Notes: generated by a model from the sequence alone, not told the origin. DNA of 64,000 nucleotides from Salibaculum griseiflavum (GCF_003129565.1 NZ_QETF01000016.1:1-64000), one strand, 5' to 3'. Positions 1-8,582 are shown, counted from the stretch's first letter. Numbers and translations: made by a program.

Positions 1-95
1 AGTGGCGGAAGATCAACGGGCCAAGCCGTCTGCCCGAGGTTATTCAGGGGATTGAATTCAAAGACGGGATCAAGCAACTTCAAGCCGCCGCCTGA
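1..95 (+). CDS. C-terminal end of a probable IS256-family (mutator) transposase, partial
   Basis: An open frame enters from the left edge and ends with TGA at 93-95. Its last 30 residues include WRKINGPSRLPEVIQGIEF, followed by KDGIKQLQAAA. This pattern (W-R-x-I-N-G, then LPxVIxGxxFxDGI, then an Ala-rich end) is how many mutator-type transposases finish, from memory of the family. The stop overlaps the start of the next gene as TGATG. Only the tail is present, so the family call is moderate and cannot be tested on catalytic residues here. Confidence 0.55.
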   Translation, partial: WRKINGPSRLPEVIQGIEFKDGIKQLQAAA

Positions 96-775
96 TGACG
101 GCCGTCACCAACTTTTGGGCATATCTCGGCGATGGTCTTTATGCCCACAGAAGGCCCTCGGATGGTTATGTACCGGGGTCTATTCGTTATAATGTCCTGA
201 AGCGGGCAAAGTATCGTTGTGAGCTGTGTGGGGCGCACGAGGATCAGATCGCCCTGCACGTTGACCATATCATCCCAAGAGCCAAGGGCGGGTCAGACGA
301 TCAAAATAATCTTCAAGCCCTCTGCATGACCTGCAACACCAACAAAAGAGACAACGACGATACCGATTTTCGCGGCGTGGTCGATAGCTATAACGAACGT
401 GCGGCTGGATGCTTGTTCTGCGAAATAGAACCTGAGCGTGTTGTGGCTGAAAGCGAACTTGCCTATGCGGTCCGGGATGCCTTCCCCGTAACGGATTATC
501 ACACGCTGGTAATCCCCAAGCGGCATGTGGCTGATTACTTTGATCTCTACCAACCCGAATTGAATGCCATTCATGCACTGCTACAGGATCAGAAAGGTTT
601 CATTGAACAAGCATACCCAATGGTGAAAGGCTTCAATGTTGGCATTAACGCGGGTGAGTGCGCTGGGCAGACAGTTTTCCATGTCCACGTTCACTTGATC
701 CCCAGACGTGTTGGTGATGTCGAAAGACCAAAAGGCGGGGTGCGTGGTGTCATCCCAGAAAAGCAAAGTTATTGA
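95..775 (+). CDS. HNH endonuclease-HIT domain fusion protein
   Basis: This 226-residue protein joins two enzymatic domains. Residues about 28-85 form an HNH nuclease with zinc ligands CELC (42-45) and CMTC (77-80) around the HVDH active-site motif (55-58). Residues about 105-215 form a HIT domain, a nucleotide hydrolase or transferase fold, with the histidine triad HVHVH at 196-200. HNH proteins cut nucleic acid; HIT proteins cleave or transfer nucleotidyl groups, sometimes removing adenylate from DNA or RNA ends. A combined role in nucleic-acid defence or repair is inference. The ATG at 95 overlaps the upstream stop, and the first ten or so codons may be transposon-derived, so the native start is uncertain. 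The next island gene begins 3 bases after this one ends. Confidence 0.8.
   Translation: MTAVTNFWAYLGDGLYAHRRPSDGYVPGSIRYNVLKRAKYRCELCGAHEDQIALHVDHIIPRAKGGSDDQNNLQALCMTCNTNKRDNDDTDFRGVVDSYNERAAGCLFCEIEPERVVAESELAYAVRDAFPVTDYHTLVIPKRHVADYFDLYQPELNAIHALLQDQKGFIEQAYPMVKGFNVGINAGECAGQTVFHVHVHLIPRRVGDVERPKGGVRGVIPEKQSY
104..127 (+). repeat. Candidate right terminal inverted repeat of the transposon
   Basis: Directly after the transposase stop the sequence CACCAACTTTTGGGCATATC, ending in CTC, resembles terminal repeats of IS256-type elements, which usually sit just past the transposase gene and end in CTC. The matching left end lies outside the window, so the repeat cannot be confirmed. If it is correct, the first codons of the following HNH-HIT gene are transposon DNA. 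Confidence 0.3.
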
Positions 776-778
776 GCA

Positions 779-1618
779 ATGTTTCAGATAGGTAAGCTGT
801 ATGATCGGATCGAACTTCATGAGCAGTTTGGTGGCGGTCGACAAAGTGGCATTTCCCCCTCTCGCTCCCATCCCATTATCTTTTTGTTTTCCGGCAAGAG
901 TGGCAAAAACTATGGTTACGAGGACGGATGGCAGCAGAGTGAAGGCGTATTCCTTTATACGGGCGAAGGCCAACTTGGTGACATGACCTTCAGCCGGGGC
1001 AATAAAGCCATCCGTGACCACGTCGAGAACGGTAAACAGCTCCACCTCTTCTTGGCGCAAGGCAAGGGTAAACCAGTCGAATATGCGGGAGAGTTTGAGT
1101 GCGCGTCGATCGACTTTGCTCGAGGCCCAGATCGTGACGGGAACGAACGACAGACTATTCGCTTTCATCTTGTGCCATCGGGGTTTGGTGATGAGCAGTT
1201 CGATCGAGCTGAGGCACCGATTTCAACGGAATTCCGTAAGAGCACCACTCTGCAGGATTTGCGTGCAAGAGCTCTGAGGTCGGCAAAACCTGTTGAGGTG
1301 ACTGAGTGGCGGCAAGCTGTTCAAGTACGTAGGCAACGCCGCGCGGACATCCGTGAGTACGTCCTCAAGCGCGCTAGTGGCGTTTGCGAACTTACTGGTG
1401 ACCCGGCGCCGTTCTTAAAGCTGGACGGTACACCTTATCTTGAAGTGCATCATATTAGGCGGCTTTCAGATGGAGGCATTGATCACCCGGTAAATTGTGC
1501 CGCAATCACACCAAATGCTCACCGCGAAATCCACTTCGGAGCTGCCGGCGAAGAGCTTGACAACAAGTTAGCCCAGATCATTGCAGAAAAAGAAAAATGG
1601 CATCGTGACCCGGGATAA
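779..1618 (+). CDS. HNH restriction endonuclease with ScoMcrA-type SRA-like domain (type IV restriction-like)
   Basis: This 279-residue protein has an N-terminal region (about 1-130) with IFLFSGKSGKNYGYEDGW, then GxGQxGDMxF and NGKxLHLF. These match the modified-base-reading SRA-like domain of ScoMcrA-type enzymes as I know the family. The C-terminal part (about 189-260) is an HNH nuclease with YLEVHHIRRLSDGG and a late NAHREIH. ScoMcrA cleaves DNA bearing 5-methylcytosine or phosphorothioate, so a role in restricting modified foreign DNA is likely but inferred. It starts 3 bases after the HNH-HIT stop, which suggests co-transcription. It sits on a mobile island, typical of defence genes. Confidence 0.75.
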   Translation: MFQIGKLYDRIELHEQFGGGRQSGISPSRSHPIIFLFSGKSGKNYGYEDGWQQSEGVFLYTGEGQLGDMTFSRGNKAIRDHVENGKQLHLFLAQGKGKPVEYAGEFECASIDFARGPDRDGNERQTIRFHLVPSGFGDEQFDRAEAPISTEFRKSTTLQDLRARALRSAKPVEVTEWRQAVQVRRQRRADIREYVLKRASGVCELTGDPAPFLKLDGTPYLEVHHIRRLSDGGIDHPVNCAAITPNAHREIHFGAAGEELDNKLAQIIAEKEKWHRDPG

Positions 1619-1783
1619 TTATGACGTGTTTTTAGGAAATTAGGATGCACTCCCACCATTGAAAGTCAGTACAAACGCACCAGTTAAAATCCTGTGCATC
1701 AGCCATGCACGTCCCCTCGACCTTGGCCCTCTGTCGTTCATTCGGTAGCGCTTGCTGCGCTGAGCTAGCGGCGGGGGGTCTTT

Positions 1784-3244
1784 TTACTTTAACCAAGGGT
1801 GTTTGATGCGATTTACAATGTTGTACTTTACCAGCACGTCGGGGTCTTTGCGGTAGGTGCGTTGCCTCTCACTTTCAGATTTACTGCCTTCCATGCCGTG
1901 GCCCGTGATCCAATCCATATGTTCGGATGATGGAGCAGGGTCTGTTAAATTTAGCATTAAGCCTGTCAGGTTGTGGCGTAGCGAATGAACAACCTTTCGG
2001 TCGTCGTCAGGCCCGTATCTAACGGGATGGAAGTAATTGACGTTAAGGTGCTTGCTGACCTTATTGGAGGCTTTACCATCGAGGTCTGTTTGCCATTGGG
2101 GAAATATCCGACCTGTTCCCTTCTCAGGTAGTTTGAGGCAGTCGGGCAGGGCGACAGTGCGGGCAGAGAACTTATCGTTTTTGACTACAGCACCAATAGA
2201 CAAATCAAAGTATCTTATCCCGTTTCGGTCAGTCTTCAGTTGTTCCCACTTCAAGAGTGCAGCTTCATCCTCTCGCATCCCTGTGGTCAGTAATATCGAC
2301 AACAACAATCGGTCAGTGTCAGGCATATCCTGAGCAAAGAGGGCGTATAGTTGGTCTTCCTCCAAGGCTTCCCAAGAGCGTTTCTCAGAGCCATAGCCGC
2401 GTAGTGATAAACCTTTAATTGGATTGACCGAAAGGAAGTGTTGATTGGGTGTGACAGTGGTGTTGATAGCCTTAGCGACAGCATGGTCTAGTAGTAGTGA
2501 CAGGTTGTTCGTGTAGGTATGGATTGTGCGATTGGCCTTGCCCTGTTCATCCAGCTTCTCTGCTATCTGATGGCCATGCGTAAGCATTATCTGGTCTAGT
2601 GGTAAGTTGCCGATGATTTTAGCACAGGCTCTGATGCGGTTCTCTGCGGATTTTTTGGTTTTTTCCCTTACGCCAGACCACTTCTTATCGGCCATGTAGA
2701 CGGGTAGCCATTCCAGTATACTTGGGCAGGAGGTTCTGTTCTTAATATCAACAGGGGTCGCATCTGGTTCTGAAGATGGGTCGGGGAGGTGGTTGCTGTC
2801 GATTGGCTGGCCTTGTGCCCGTCTGGCGTAGTCTTCCACTTCAAAAGTTACGAAATTCAAGGCAGCGTAGTAGTGCGCTTCAGTGTGGATTGATGGATTG
2901 TCTAAAATGAACTGGGCAGCGTTTTGTAATTTGCGCCATGCGTACTGGTCTTGTGGGCCAGCACTCTCATAGCCCATGACAGCGGCAAACTCTTCAGCCC
3001 AAATCTTTCCCTGACTGTCTGATAATCCCGCTATCTGTTTGTCGAAGTTTGCCCATATCTCTGCCTCTATCTCATGCCAGCGTCGTCCAGCTTCCCTACG
3101 GTCTGTTGTTTTAGTGGATACACGACGCTGAATATTCTTGCCCGTCTGTAATTCCAGAGGCTTGGTTGCTACTACAAACCACTTGTTCCCTTTGCTTGGG
3201 ATTTGAACCAGCGTCGTGGGTAGGTACTGGTGTTTAGTGCCCAT
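1784..3244 (-). CDS. Tyrosine recombinase / integrase of the tRNA-Cys island
   Basis: This integrase of 486 residues presumably catalyses site-specific insertion at tRNA-Cys. An N-terminal arm-binding and SAM-like core-binding region fills the first two thirds. The catalytic part shows ILLTTGMREDEAALL (first catalytic Arg), HSLRH (His-x-x-Arg), WITGHG and a C-terminal QRTYRKD that supplies the probable Tyr nucleophile. The ATG at 3244 is chosen; an in-frame TTG at 3256 would add four residues. The gene points away from the tRNA, and no excisionase is visible in the window. Confidence 0.88.
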   Translation of the reverse strand: MGTKHQYLPTTLVQIPSKGNKWFVVATKPLELQTGKNIQRRVSTKTTDRREAGRRWHEIEAEIWANFDKQIAGLSDSQGKIWAEEFAAVMGYESAGPQDQYAWRKLQNAAQFILDNPSIHTEAHYYAALNFVTFEVEDYARRAQGQPIDSNHLPDPSSEPDATPVDIKNRTSCPSILEWLPVYMADKKWSGVREKTKKSAENRIRACAKIIGNLPLDQIMLTHGHQIAEKLDEQGKANRTIHTYTNNLSLLLDHAVAKAINTTVTPNQHFLSVNPIKGLSLRGYGSEKRSWEALEEDQLYALFAQDMPDTDRLLLSILLTTGMREDEAALLKWEQLKTDRNGIRYFDLSIGAVVKNDKFSARTVALPDCLKLPEKGTGRIFPQWQTDLDGKASNKVSKHLNVNYFHPVRYGPDDDRKVVHSLRHNLTGLMLNLTDPAPSSEHMDWITGHGMEGSKSESERQRTYRKDPDVLVKYNIVNRIKHPWLK

Positions 3245-3319
3245 ACTATTTCCCAAATTAGTGCCCTAGAGTTGCGCCAACACTAGATATACTTGGAAAA
3301 TATGACAATAAGGGGAATT

Positions 3320-3393
3320 TGGAGGCGAGTACCGGAATCGAACCGGTCTACACGGATTTGCAATCCGCTGCGTCACCACTCCGCCAACTCGCC
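3320..3393 (-). tRNA. tRNA-Cys (anticodon GCA)
   Basis: Read on the minus strand the gene begins GGCGAGT and ends ACTCGCC-T-CCA, a perfect 7-bp acceptor stem with U discriminator and encoded CCA. The anticodon loop is ATTGCAAA, giving anticodon GCA. The T-loop GGTTCGATTCC is canonical. The 3' end faces the integrase, making this the likely attachment site of the island. Confidence 0.96.
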
Positions 3394-3424
3394 GCCGGTG
3401 ATCCAATTTCGGAGCAGGGCATCG

Positions 3425-3451
3425 GATATACCAGCCGTCGGGGTCTTGCAA
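3425..3451 (-). promoter_or_regulatory. Candidate promoter of tRNA-Cys
   Basis: On the minus strand TTGCAA (3446-3451) and TATATC (3425-3430) are 15 bases apart. The expected transcript start lies about 25 bases before the tRNA 5' end. Spacing is slightly short for a sigma-70 promoter, so this is a tentative call. Confidence 0.35.
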
Positions 3452-3526
3452 GGGTGATCAGGCGTTGCCGTTCGGGTGGTGATATGGCAAGACGGTAGGG
3501 ACTTACTGAACGAAAGAGTTTAGCTC

Positions 3527-4180
3527 GTGGCCGACTACGAAACCCTCCGTACAATGATGGTGGACACGCAGGTCCGCCCCTCAGATGTCACCAAGTTCCC
3601 GGTGATCGATGCGATGCTGTCCGTCCCGCGCGAAGATTACGTGCCCGACGACAAACGCGACACCGCCTATATCGACGACAATGTCGATCTCGGTGGCGGG
3701 CGGGTGATGCTGGAGCCGCGCACGATGGGCAAGATGCTCGACACGCTCGATATCCAGCCCAACGAGGTCGTGATGGACCTTGGCTGCGGGCTGGGGTACT
3801 CCACGGCGCTTCTGGCGCGGTTGGCCGAATTCGTCGTTGCCGTCGAGGAGGACGAGGATCGCGTGGCCGAAGCCCAGGCAAACCTGTCTTCTCATGATGT
3901 CGATAATGCCGCCGTGGTGCAGGGTTCCCTGACCGCCGGCGCCCCCAAGCAGGGGCCCTATGACGTGATCGTGCTGCAAGGCGCAGCCGAGCATGTGCCT
4001 GAACCGCTGATCGATCAGCTTAAGGATGGTGGGCGCATGGCGGTGCTTTTCAGCGACGGAGCCCTTGGCACGATGCGTATCGGATATAAGTTGGATGGTG
4101 CCATCACGTGGCGCATGGCTTTCAATGCCGGCGCACCGGTGGTTCCGGGCTTCGAGCGGCACCAGGCCTTCACATTGTAA
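3527..4180 (+). CDS. pcm: Protein-L-isoaspartate O-methyltransferase family protein
   Basis: This 217-residue SAM-dependent methyltransferase of the PIMT family is expected to repair isoaspartyl residues in aged proteins. The SAM-binding loop VMDLGCGLGYST lies near residue 85, after the family-typical start (VDTQVRP, then PREDYVPD). The region after it (NVDLGGGRVMLEPRTMGKML) matches the substrate-binding part of the alphaproteobacterial subgroup rather than E. coli Pcm. The start is GTG at 3527. tolC follows about 50 bases downstream. The order pcm-tolC-popZ is also known from Caulobacter, which supports the identity. Confidence 0.85.
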   Translation: MADYETLRTMMVDTQVRPSDVTKFPVIDAMLSVPREDYVPDDKRDTAYIDDNVDLGGGRVMLEPRTMGKMLDTLDIQPNEVVMDLGCGLGYSTALLARLAEFVVAVEEDEDRVAEAQANLSSHDVDNAAVVQGSLTAGAPKQGPYDVIVLQGAAEHVPEPLIDQLKDGGRMAVLFSDGALGTMRIGYKLDGAITWRMAFNAGAPVVPGFERHQAFTL

Positions 4181-4230
4181 TCGCGGCTCGATCGGCACCG
4201 TCCGGCGGCCAGTATCGGGAGACTTGCCTC

Positions 4231-5595
4231 ATGATCCTTCGCCGATTGGCCAGCAGCGTGGCCATGGTTCTTGCATTGGCAGGGGCAGGGCAGGCCGAGT
4301 CCATGGCCGACGCCCTGGCCGACAGCTATGAGAATTCCGGCCTTCTGGATCAGAACCGCGCCCTGTTGCGCGCCGCGGATGAGGACGTTGCACAGTCTTT
4401 GGCCGCGTTGCGCCCGATCGTGAACTGGTCGGCGAATTACAATTGGGTGAATAACGATCAGACCGCGGGGCTGTCGCTGGCCGACCAGATCACCGCCACG
4501 TTCGAGGTGGCCTTCAGCCTGTTGATCTATGACAGCGGCGCTAGCCAGTTCCGGACCGAGGCGGCGAAGGCGCTTGTTCTGCAAACCCGAGAACAGCTCG
4601 TTGGCATCGAACAGGACGTGCTGCTGCGCGCGGCGACATCCTATATGAACGTGCGCCGGAATTCCGAGTTCGTGGCGTTGCGCAAAAGCAACCTGCGTCT
4701 GATCCGGGAAGAATTGCGCGCCGCGCGCGACCGGTTCGAGGTGGGCGAGATTACGCGCACGGATGTGTCCCTGGCCGAGGCACGGCTGGCTGCGGCGCAA
4801 AGCTCGCTGGCCGCTGCCGAGGGCGCGCTGGCCCAGTCGATCGAGGAATTCCGAGCCGCCGTGGGCCGGGCGCCGGGCAACCTGCAGGTTGTTTCGGCGG
4901 CGCCGGTCGACCGCGGCCCCGAGGCTGCGCGCGGGTTTGCCTTGCAGAATCATCCGTCGATCGCGGCGGCCCAACAGGGTGTGACGGCGGCGGAACTGTC
5001 CATCAAGGCCGCCGAGGCGGCGCTTGGCCCCTCGGTCAGTCTGCGCGGGGGGGTCACGCTGGACGAAGAGGCCGACACGACCGAAAGCCTCGGACTGACG
5101 ATCAGCGGTCCGATCTATTCCGGCGGTCAGCTGGCCAGCGCCATTCGCCGTGCTGCGGCACAGCGCGACGCCGCGCGCGCCAGCCTTCACGTGACCGGAC
5201 AGTCCGTGGCGCAATCCGTGGGCAATGCCTTTGCGCAACTACGGGTGGCCAGGGCCAGCAGCGAGGCGTCAGAGCTGCAGATTCGCGCTGCCGAGACCGC
5301 CTTTCGCGGGGTGAGGGAAGAAGCCACACTCGGTGCGCGCACCACGCTGGACGTGCTGAACGCCGAACAGGAGCTTCTGGATGCCCGCGCCAATGCCATC
5401 TCGGCCCAGGCGGACGAGGTGATCGCCAGTTACCAGGTTCTTGCGGCCATGGGGCTTTTGACGGCCGAACACCTCGGTCTGGCGGTGCAGACCTATGACC
5501 CTGCGGCCTATTACAACATGGTCAAGGACGCACCGGCGGGCCTGTCGCAACAGGGCCGGGCGCTGGATCGTGTCCTGCAATCCATCGGCGAATAA
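4231..5595 (+). CDS. tolC: TolC family outer-membrane efflux/secretion protein
   Basis: This 454-residue protein carries a Sec signal peptide (MILRRLASSVAMVLALAGAGQA) and two repeats of coiled-coil-rich sequence typical of TolC channels. Examples are LRAARDRFEVGEITRTDVSLAE and, in the second half, FRGVREEATLGARTTLDVLNAE. These paired V-G-x-x-T/D-V/L motifs mark the two structural repeats. It would form the outer-membrane exit duct for type I secretion or RND efflux; no inner-membrane partner is adjacent. The ATG at 4231 is preferred because the signal peptide begins there, although the frame is open further upstream. Confidence 0.92.
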   Translation: MILRRLASSVAMVLALAGAGQAESMADALADSYENSGLLDQNRALLRAADEDVAQSLAALRPIVNWSANYNWVNNDQTAGLSLADQITATFEVAFSLLIYDSGASQFRTEAAKALVLQTREQLVGIEQDVLLRAATSYMNVRRNSEFVALRKSNLRLIREELRAARDRFEVGEITRTDVSLAEARLAAAQSSLAAAEGALAQSIEEFRAAVGRAPGNLQVVSAAPVDRGPEAARGFALQNHPSIAAAQQGVTAAELSIKAAEAALGPSVSLRGGVTLDEEADTTESLGLTISGPIYSGGQLASAIRRAAAQRDAARASLHVTGQSVAQSVGNAFAQLRVARASSEASELQIRAAETAFRGVREEATLGARTTLDVLNAEQELLDARANAISAQADEVIASYQVLAAMGLLTAEHLGLAVQTYDPAAYYNMVKDAPAGLSQQGRALDRVLQSIGE

Positions 5596-5671
5596 CTCAA
5601 ATGCTCGCTATCTGTTGTTTGGAAATTCGGTTAAGAGTAAACTCTTAGCCGAGGCAAAAGCAGAGTGATCC

Positions 5672-6535
5672 ATGTCCGATCCCGTCACGAATGTGGAAAT
5701 CGAGGATGTCCTGTCCTCCATTCGCAAGCTCGTCAGCCAAGGAGACGAGCCGCAGTCACGGGATTCAGCACCCCAAGACCATGAGGCGCCCAAAGCCGAA
5801 GAAACCGATGATGTCGGGGCAGAAAACGGCCCGAAACCGGCGAAATTGTTGCTGACACCGGCGCAGCTGGTCGAAACGGCACCCGAGGATGATAGCGAAT
5901 CTGCCCCGTTGTCAGACGCCCCCGAGGCGGATGAGGCCGCGGCGCCGCATATCCTCGATACGCCGATAGACCCGGAGGTCGAACCGGACACGCCCGAGAC
6001 CGAGGCAGCCACAGAATCAGAGGCCGATTATACTGGATCCGAGGGTCCGGACTTGGCAGATGATGCCGATCCGGAGCCTGGCCCAACCCTTACCAATCCC
6101 GATCTTGTCACCCGCGAAGCGCGTCGGTCGCACCTTGAAGCGACCATCGCAGAGCTTGAAGCCTCGGTGGGAGGTGGCGAATTCGAACCCGATGGCAGCG
6201 AAGAGGCCACGCCGGTGGAGCCGCTGACATGGCCCGGTCATCACCCCCGGATCAACGAGGCACCGGACCCCGCTCCGGATGCTCCGCAGGACACTCCCGA
6301 AGAGGTGGCAGAGGCGCCATCGAACGAGGAGACAACCGCCGAAGATCTGACGGACGCCTATGATGACGACCTGTCGGGCCTGTCCGGCATGGACGAAGAG
6401 GCGTTGCGGGTTCTCGTGGCCGAAATCGTGCGCGAGGAACTGCAGGGCGCTTTGGGCGAGCGGATTACCCGCAATGTCCGCAAGCTGGTCCGGCGGGAAA
6501 TCTACCGTATCCTGTCGAGCCAGGAATTCGACTAG
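5672..6535 (+). CDS. PopZ-like polar organising protein (DUF2497-type ends, acidic disordered centre)
   Basis: This 287-residue protein has a short conserved N-terminus (VEIEDVLSSIRKLVSQ, residues 8-23) and a helical C-terminus (about 236-287) containing VLVAEIVREELQGALGERIT and VRKLVRREIYRILSSQEFD. The roughly 200 residues between are acidic, Pro- and Glu-rich and apparently disordered. This plan matches PopZ, the Caulobacter polar scaffold: N-terminal helix, acidic linker, C-terminal oligomerisation helices. Position just after tolC also matches Caulobacter popZ, which lies between tolC and valS. Polar scaffolding is inferred; primary similarity to PopZ is limited to the two ends. Confidence 0.65.
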   Translation: MSDPVTNVEIEDVLSSIRKLVSQGDEPQSRDSAPQDHEAPKAEETDDVGAENGPKPAKLLLTPAQLVETAPEDDSESAPLSDAPEADEAAAPHILDTPIDPEVEPDTPETEAATESEADYTGSEGPDLADDADPEPGPTLTNPDLVTREARRSHLEATIAELEASVGGGEFEPDGSEEATPVEPLTWPGHHPRINEAPDPAPDAPQDTPEEVAEAPSNEETTAEDLTDAYDDDLSGLSGMDEEALRVLVAEIVREELQGALGERITRNVRKLVRREIYRILSSQEFD

Positions 6536-6591
6536 ACGCAGCTTGAAATCGCTTCGGGTCGTTATCCAGCCGATGCCACACCTTGCAAAGT

Positions 6592-6625
6592 GAAAACGCG
6601 GCCCCGAGCAGAAGGCCGCGTTTTC
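6592..6625. terminator. Bidirectional hairpin terminator between convergent genes
   Basis: A perfect 12-bp stem, GAAAACGCGGCC (6592-6603) with GGCCGCGTTTTC (6614-6625), has A and T tracts on either flank of the stem. It can terminate the PopZ-like gene on the plus strand and the DUF6280-like gene on the minus strand. Confidence 0.85.
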
Positions 6626-6663
6626 ATATCGGGACCACCCGGCAGGGGCGGTCTGTCGCCAAA

Positions 6664-6996
6664 TCAGGCAGCCCGAGCCGCTTCTTCCGCAGCTTCGGCA
6701 GCGTGGCGACGCTCACTTTCCTCGCGGGAGAGGGCGACCGACGTGCGCACGCCCTTGGCCACGAATTCCATCAGGCCGGTCACGACACGTTCGTTCGGGT
6801 CGATCCCGGCACAGGACAGAACCTCGCGCCCATCGCGCGAGCGGGCCCAGCGAGCGATCTGTTCCGGACCGTTGCCGTATTTCTTGTCATCGGCGATGGC
6901 GTCATCCAGCGCAGCCAGAACCACCGCCGCAAAAAGCTTGCGGGCGCGGTTGCCTTGCTCGTTGTTGAACGCGGTGCCGTCGACGAAATCTCGCAT
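6664..6996 (-). CDS. Small conserved Rhodobacteraceae protein (DUF6280-like)
   Basis: This 110-residue soluble protein has no signal peptide or membrane segment. It starts MRDFVDGTAFNNEQGNRARK, contains a well-formed helical core (KLFAAVVLAALDDAIADDKK), a GREVLSCAGIDPNERV segment with one Cys, and an Ala/Glu-rich C-terminal helix. I recognise this as a family conserved in Rhodobacteraceae and probably labelled DUF6280; no function is known to me. It is monocistronic, convergent with the PopZ-like gene and divergent from efp. Confidence 0.75.
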   Translation of the reverse strand: MRDFVDGTAFNNEQGNRARKLFAAVVLAALDDAIADDKKYGNGPEQIARWARSRDGREVLSCAGIDPNERVVTGLMEFVAKGVRTSVALSREESERRHAAEAAEEAARAA

Positions 6997-7218
6997 ATCG
7001 GGTCCTTTGTTGTTTTTGGTCTTGTGTCTGGCGTGAGGGGCAATATGCCTGTTTGAAGCCGATTCGGGTGGGAAGTTTTGGAATGGCAGCTATGCGCCAT
7101 GCGCATGGCTCATGTGTTTTGTTAACCGTATCTGCTGGCTTGCTCCCGGACATTGCGCCAGATATAGGCTCGCTTAACGAGCGATCAACCATCTGACACT
7201 TTTTGGACACAATTCAAC

Positions 7219-7782
7219 ATGCCCAAGATCAACGGTAACGAGATCCGCCCCGGCAACGTGCTGGAACATAATGACGGCCTTTGGGTCGCGGTGAAGGTCG
7301 ACCACGTGAAGCCCGGCAAGGGCGGCGCCTTTGCCCAGGTCGAGATGAAGAACCTTCGCAACAATTCCAAGCTCAACGAACGGTTCCGCTCTGCGGACAA
7401 GGTGGAACGGGTTCGCCTTGAACAGAAAGACCAGCAGTTCCTTTATGAGAACGACGGTATGCTGGTCTTCATGGATGCCGAGACCTTCGATCAGATCGAA
7501 TTGCCCGCTGACCTGCTGGGCGAGCGCCGCCCCTTCCTGCAGGATGGCATGACCGTGGTGATCGAGTATTACGACACCGAGGCTCTGAACGTGACCCTGC
7601 CGCAGAAAGTCACCTGCAAGGTCGTCGAGACCGAACCGGTGGTGAAGGGCCAGACCGCTGCCAACAGCTTCAAGCCCGCCGTGCTGGACAATGGCGTGCG
7701 GGTCATGGTGCCGCCTTTCGTGGGCCAGGACGAGGACATCATCGTCAATACCGAGACGATGGAATACGCCGAACGCGCCTAG
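7219..7782 (+). CDS. efp: Translation elongation factor P
   Basis: This 187-residue EF-P rescues ribosomes stalled on polyproline stretches. It has the three-domain family layout and normal length. The loop KPGKGGAF places Lys34 at the tip that is modified in species with EpmA-type systems; no epmA-like gene is in the window. The C-terminal domain ends [11 protein letters not shown]. The TAG stop shares the palindrome CTAG (7779-7782) with the stop of the convergent fructosamine-kinase-like gene, so there is no spacer between them. Confidence 0.97.
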   Translation: MPKINGNEIRPGNVLEHNDGLWVAVKVDHVKPGKGGAFAQVEMKNLRNNSKLNERFRSADKVERVRLEQKDQQFLYENDGMLVFMDAETFDQIELPADLLGERRPFLQDGMTVVIEYYDTEALNVTLPQKVTCKVVETEPVVKGQTAANSFKPAVLDNGVRVMVPPFVGQDEDIIVNTETMEYAERA

Positions 7783-8582
7783 GCACCGAGCCGGGCCAGC
7801 CGGTCTTCGACCATCCCGATATAGCCTGTTCCGAACAGGCGCAGATGTACGAGCGCGGGCCAGAGCTGATAGACCGCACGGCGGCTGTCCCAATCTCCCC
7901 CCGGGCGGCCATAGACCTCGTAGAAGGCGTCATGTGGTCGCCCGAACAGTTCCAGCATGGCCAGGTCGACCTCGGCGTCGCCGTGGTAGCAAGCTGGGTC
8001 GATCAGGTAGGCCCCGGCCTCGGTGAAGAGGGCGTTGCCGGTCCAGAGATCGCCATGAAGCAATGCAGCGGGTGGCGAATCGGGGATCAGATCGGGCAGG
8101 CGGTGGGCCAGTCGGTCGAGGCGATGGGCCAGCCCCGCCGGCAAGACGTCGCGCCCCTCCAGAAGCCGGTGATCCGTCCAGAACGCCAGCCAGTCGGCCC
8201 CGCGTGCATTCGGGATCGCAACCTCGCCGAAGGCATAGTCTACGGGCCAGCCATAGCGCGCCGCCGTGGTCTCATGCAGGCGGGCCAGGCCTGCGCCCAA
8301 CGCGCGCCAGCTGTCGGGGCCGGGGCGGGCCTCGGGCAGGTATTCCATCACGATTAGCGTTTTCTCGCTGGCCAGCACCCGGGGCACGGGTGCACCCGCC
8401 TCGGCCATGGCCTCCAGCATGCGGGCCTCTCGTAGAACCAAAGGCCCGGCCTTGGCGACCACATCGCGCCCATCGGCGAGGCGCACCTTCCAGACCTCGG
8501 ACAGGTCGCCGCCCTGCAAACGGTGCAGTCCCGCTGGCACCGCCCCGAAAAGCCGGCCGATGGCGGCGCTTACGGGGTCCAT
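7779..8582 (-). CDS. Fructosamine kinase family protein
   Basis: This 267-residue protein has an aminoglycoside-phosphotransferase-like kinase fold. Diagnostic motifs are [12 protein letters not shown] near the start (nucleotide-binding loop), [12 protein letters not shown] (catalytic Asp and Asn) and [18 protein letters not shown] (metal-binding Asp). Members phosphorylate fructosamines or ribulosamines on glycated proteins or free amino sugars, leading to deglycation; the substrate here is unknown. The ATG at 8582 is chosen because homology begins with [10 protein letters not shown]. The gene overlaps the end of ygfZ by 13 bases and is likely translated from the same transcript. Confidence 0.88.
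   Translation of the reverse strand: MDPVSAAIGRLFGAVPAGLHRLQGGDLSEVWKVRLADGRDVVAKAGPLVLREARMLEAMAEAGAPVPRVLASEKTLIVMEYLPEARPGPDSWRALGAGLARLHETTAARYGWPVDYAFGEVAIPNARGADWLAFWTDHRLLEGRDVLPAGLAHRLDRLAHRLPDLIPDSPPAALLHGDLWTGNALFTEAGAYLIDPACYHGDAEVDLAMLELFGRPHDAFYEVYGRPGGDWDSRRAVYQLWPALVHLRLFGTGYIGMVEDRLARLGA

Larger units (their letters stand above)
1..3322. mobile_element. Genomic island end integrated at tRNA-Cys
   Basis: A tyrosine integrase gene begins about 65 bases from the 3' end of tRNA-Cys and is transcribed away from it, the usual geometry of islands that integrate into a tRNA 3' end. Inward from it lie an HNH restriction-like gene, an HNH-HIT gene and the tail of a transposase. Base composition in this stretch is visibly more AT-rich than in the genes beyond the tRNA. 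The other island end, and the repeated tRNA 3' fragment expected there, lie outside the window. The island call is inference from these three lines of evidence. Confidence 0.75.
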
